Assembly (NCBI GenBank): GCA_030762935.1
Contig: CM060900.1
Location: 398,834,632-398,898,631 of the forward strand
Direction of reading: 5' to 3'
Source: Hymenopus coronatus
Taxonomy: Eukaryota > Arthropoda > Insecta > Mantodea > Hymenopodidae
Length of the DNA stretch: 64,000 bases
The notes beneath the pieces were generated by a model. It ran no database searches and had not been told where the DNA came from. It worked only from the letters and a program-made list of their open reading frames with translations. Shown one piece after another: positions 60,617 to 64,000 of the stretch (its first letter is position 1; each line of letters opens with the position of its first letter). Position numbers and translations under genes: made by a program.

Positions 60617-62331
60617 TTTCATTATTATTATTATTTTTATTATTATTCTTACAGTTATTTTATTTTTATTATTATTTTTATTAATATTATTTTTCTTCTT
60701 CTCATGATTATTATTTTTATTAATATTATTATTAGTATTTTTATTCTTATTATAACTATTACTGTTATATTTATTTTTATTATTTCTTTATTATTATTAT
60801 TTCTATTATTATTTTATTTATTATTGTTTTAACAACTTTTATTATTATTTTATTATTATTCCTATTATTAACATTATTATTATTATTATTATTACTTTAT
60901 TATTATTTTACTATTATTATTTTTATTTTATTTATTATTATTTTTATAACTATTATTTTTATTTTTTAATTATGTTTATTTTATTATTATTATTTTTATT
61001 ATTATTTTTATTTTTATTATTATCTTTATTATCATTAATATTTTATCATTTTTATTATTATTATTAGTATTTATATTTTTTTATTTTTTTATTATTATTA
61101 CTTTTTATTATTATTTATATTTTTATTATTATTTTCTATTATTGTTTTTATTACAATTTTTATACTGATTATTATTTTTATTATTTTTATTATATATGTT
61201 ATTATTTTTATTTTATTATATATGTTGTGATTATTTTTTAATGTTTTTTTATTATTTTTATTATTATTATTTTTATAATTATTTTTTTATTATTTTATTT
61301 TTATTATTTTATTATTTTTATTTATTATTATTATTACTATTTTTATTATTGCTATTGTTATTATTAACTTTTATTACAATTATTATTATTCTAATTATTA
61401 TTTTTATTATTATTTTAAGTAATTTTATTATTAATATTTTTATTTTTATTATTACTATTGTTATTATTAACTTTTATTACAATTATTATTATTCTAATTA
61501 TTATTTTTATTATTATTTTAAGTAATTTTATTATTAATATTTTTATTATTATATTTTTATTATTATTTTATTTATTATTATTCTTATTATAATTATTATT
61601 TTTATTTATAACTATTATTGTTATATTTATTTTTATTATTATTTTTATTAAGACTATTATATTTATTATTTTTTTATTATCATTATTTTTATTATTACTT
61701 TAATTATTATTATTTTTACAATTTTTATTATAATTATTATTATTATTTATGATTTTATTGTTATAATTTTTATTTTTATTTTTATATTACTATTATAATG
61801 ATTATTATTATTCTTAATATTATTATTATAGTGATTATTAGTTTTTTAATATTATTATTATTATTATGATTATTATTATGTTAATTATTATATCTTTTTA
61901 TTATTATTATTATTATTATTTGAAATATTATTATTTTAATTATTATTATTTTCATTATTATTTTTTATTTTTATTATTAATTTTACTATTATTTTTATTA
62001 TTATTTTTATTTTATTATTAATATTATTATTTTATTACCATTTTTATTACAATTTTTATTATGACTCTTGTTTTTATTATTTTTTATTACTATATAATTC
62101 TTATTTTTATTATAATTATTATTATTTTTAATATTTTAATTTTTTTATCATTATGTTTCTTATTATTATTTTTATTTTGACTATAATTTTTATTACTTTT
62201 TATTATAATGATCATTATTGTTTTTATTATAATCATTATTATTTCTTTTACTGTGATTATAATTGTTGTTATAATTATTATTTTTAATATTGTAATATTT
62301 TTATTATTTTTTACTATTATTTTTTATTTAA

Positions 62332-62420
<89 letters not shown>

Positions 62421-62713
62421 TAATTTTTGTATTTATTATAATTATTATTATTTTTATTATTTTAATTTTTATAATAATTATTACTATTTTTATTATTTTA
62501 ATTTTTTATTATTATTCTTTTTATTATTATATTTATTTGTATTTTTATTATTATTTTATCTAATTTTATTACTATAATTATTTTTATATTTATTATTGTT
62601 ATTATTATTAATTTTTATTATAATTAATATTTTTATTATTATTTTCATTATTATTATTTTTATTGGTATTTTTATTATTATTTTTCATAATTACTTTTTA
62701 TTATTATGTTTAA

Positions 62714-62799
<86 letters not shown>

Positions 62800-63600
62800 T
62801 TTTATTATTGTTTTTATTCCTATTATTTTTATTATTATTTTTATGATTATTTTTATTTTTTTATTAATATTTTTATTATTATTTTCATTATGACCTTTAA
62901 TTTTATTACTTTTATTATTATTTTTATAATTAATTTTTTTATTATTATTTTTATGATTATTATTTTTATTATTATTTTTGTTATTATTTTTATTATTATT
63001 ATAATTATTATTTTTATTACTATTATTCTTATTATTAATATACTTATTTTAATTATCATTGCTATTTTTATTATAATTATCATTATTATTTTTATTATAA
63101 TTATTATTTTTTTATAACTATCATTATTATTTTTATTATAATTATCATTATTATTTTTATTATTATTATTATCTTTATTTTTATTACTATTTTATTATTA
63201 TTATTATTTCTAATTATTACTTTTATTTTTATATTATTTTATTATTATTATTATTATTACTATTATTATTATTATTATTATTTTAATTATTATAATTTTA
63301 CTGTTTTTATTATTATTTTTATTATTTTTGTTATTATTATTAGTATCACAATTATTCTTATTATTGTTATTATTATTATTTTTATCATTATTATTATTAT
63401 TTTTATAATTAAATTTATTATTAATTTATTATTTTTATTATTATTTTATTATTATGATTATTATTATTATTATGATTATTTATATCATTATTACTATTTT
63501 CATTAAGACTATTATTTTTGTTATTTTATATTATTATTCTCTTTATATTTATTTTTATATTATTGTTAATTTTATTTTTAATATTTTTATTATTCTTATT

Positions 63601-63645
<45 letters not shown>

Positions 63646-64000
63646 TATTATAATTATTATTAGTTTATTTATTATTATTGTTATTATTATTATTTATAAT
63701 AATTATTATTAGTTTATTTATTATTATTGTTATTATTATTAATATTTTTATAATTATTATTTTTTATATCTTTATTATTATTTTGAGTATTTTTATTATT
63801 TTATAGTTATTTTTATTTTGTTATTATTTTCATTACTATTATAATTATTATTTTATTACTACTATTCTTCTTCTTATTATTCTTATTTTAACTATCATTG
63901 CTATTTTTATTTATAATTATCATGATTATTTTTATTATAATTATTATTTTTATTATAATTATCATTATTATTTTTATTATTATTATCTTTATTTTTATTA
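60617..64000. repeat. Degenerate ATT/TTTTA low-complexity array, right (cut by window)
   Basis: T-rich on the + strand, like the arrays at 6690 and 13385. From about 60692 distinctive words such as CTTCTTCTCATGATTATT and later stretches follow the order seen from 6691 (for example 62895-63090 against 8104-8300, and 63510-63590 against 8700-8780), so it is the continuation of segmental-duplication copy 2. It includes a pure ATT run (62335-62390) passing into GTA units (62391-62421). No genes. Confidence 0.95.
62335..62421. repeat. (ATT)n-(GTA)n compound microsatellite
   Basis: A pure ATT run followed directly by about ten GTA units, the only clean GTA tract in the arrays. Confidence 0.95.

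Overview
The window is animal, and most likely arthropod, nuclear DNA. It is AT-rich and gene-poor, and almost everything recognisable is a transposable element, a simple repeat or a decayed relic of one. Jockey-clade non-LTR retrotransposons, mariner and hAT DNA transposons, tRNA-derived SINEs and a Polinton/Maverick-type family B DNA polymerase point to an insect with a large genome. I cannot name the species. No bacterial-type genes, rRNA genes, intact tRNA genes or CRISPR arrays are visible.

Layout. Positions 1-6689 hold a block with mariner and hAT relics that returns almost unchanged, in the same orientation, at 48245-54534. Positions 6690-10846 are degenerate ATT/TTTTA low-complexity sequence. 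An RTE-like LINE at 10847-13384 has a SINE inserted in its reverse transcriptase. Low-complexity DNA returns at 13385-18330 and contains a 2.2-kb tandem duplication. From 18344 to about 37350 there is a composite zone: a minus-strand broken ORF, a decayed DNA polymerase B fragment, a row of jockey-type retroelement blocks all on the + strand (20050-29785), a minus-strand ORF remnant, a short LINE tail, a longer but disabled DNA polymerase B gene (31637-35250) and an A-rich degenerate repeat. Inverted repeats near 18820-18897 and 37186-37348 bracket this zone. Positions 37350-48244 are mostly anonymous, with a LINE linker fragment, two SINEs of different families and a possible host exon at 47933-48102. 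After the second copy of the duplicated block come 6.2 kb absent from copy 1 (hAT and mariner relics, SINE fragments), then the low-complexity array again up to the window end.

How the parts relate. No working multi-gene pathway is visible. The most unusual arrangement is the jockey-type row. Two closely similar gag-only blocks alternate with two clearly different reverse transcriptase blocks. All point the same way, and an A-tract sits at each junction. This recalls the gag-only HeT-A plus TART arrays of Drosophila telomeres, although chance nesting into A-rich tails is a simpler alternative. The second notable point is the 48-kb-spaced duplication, which may be a true segmental duplication or two haplotypes assembled in tandem.
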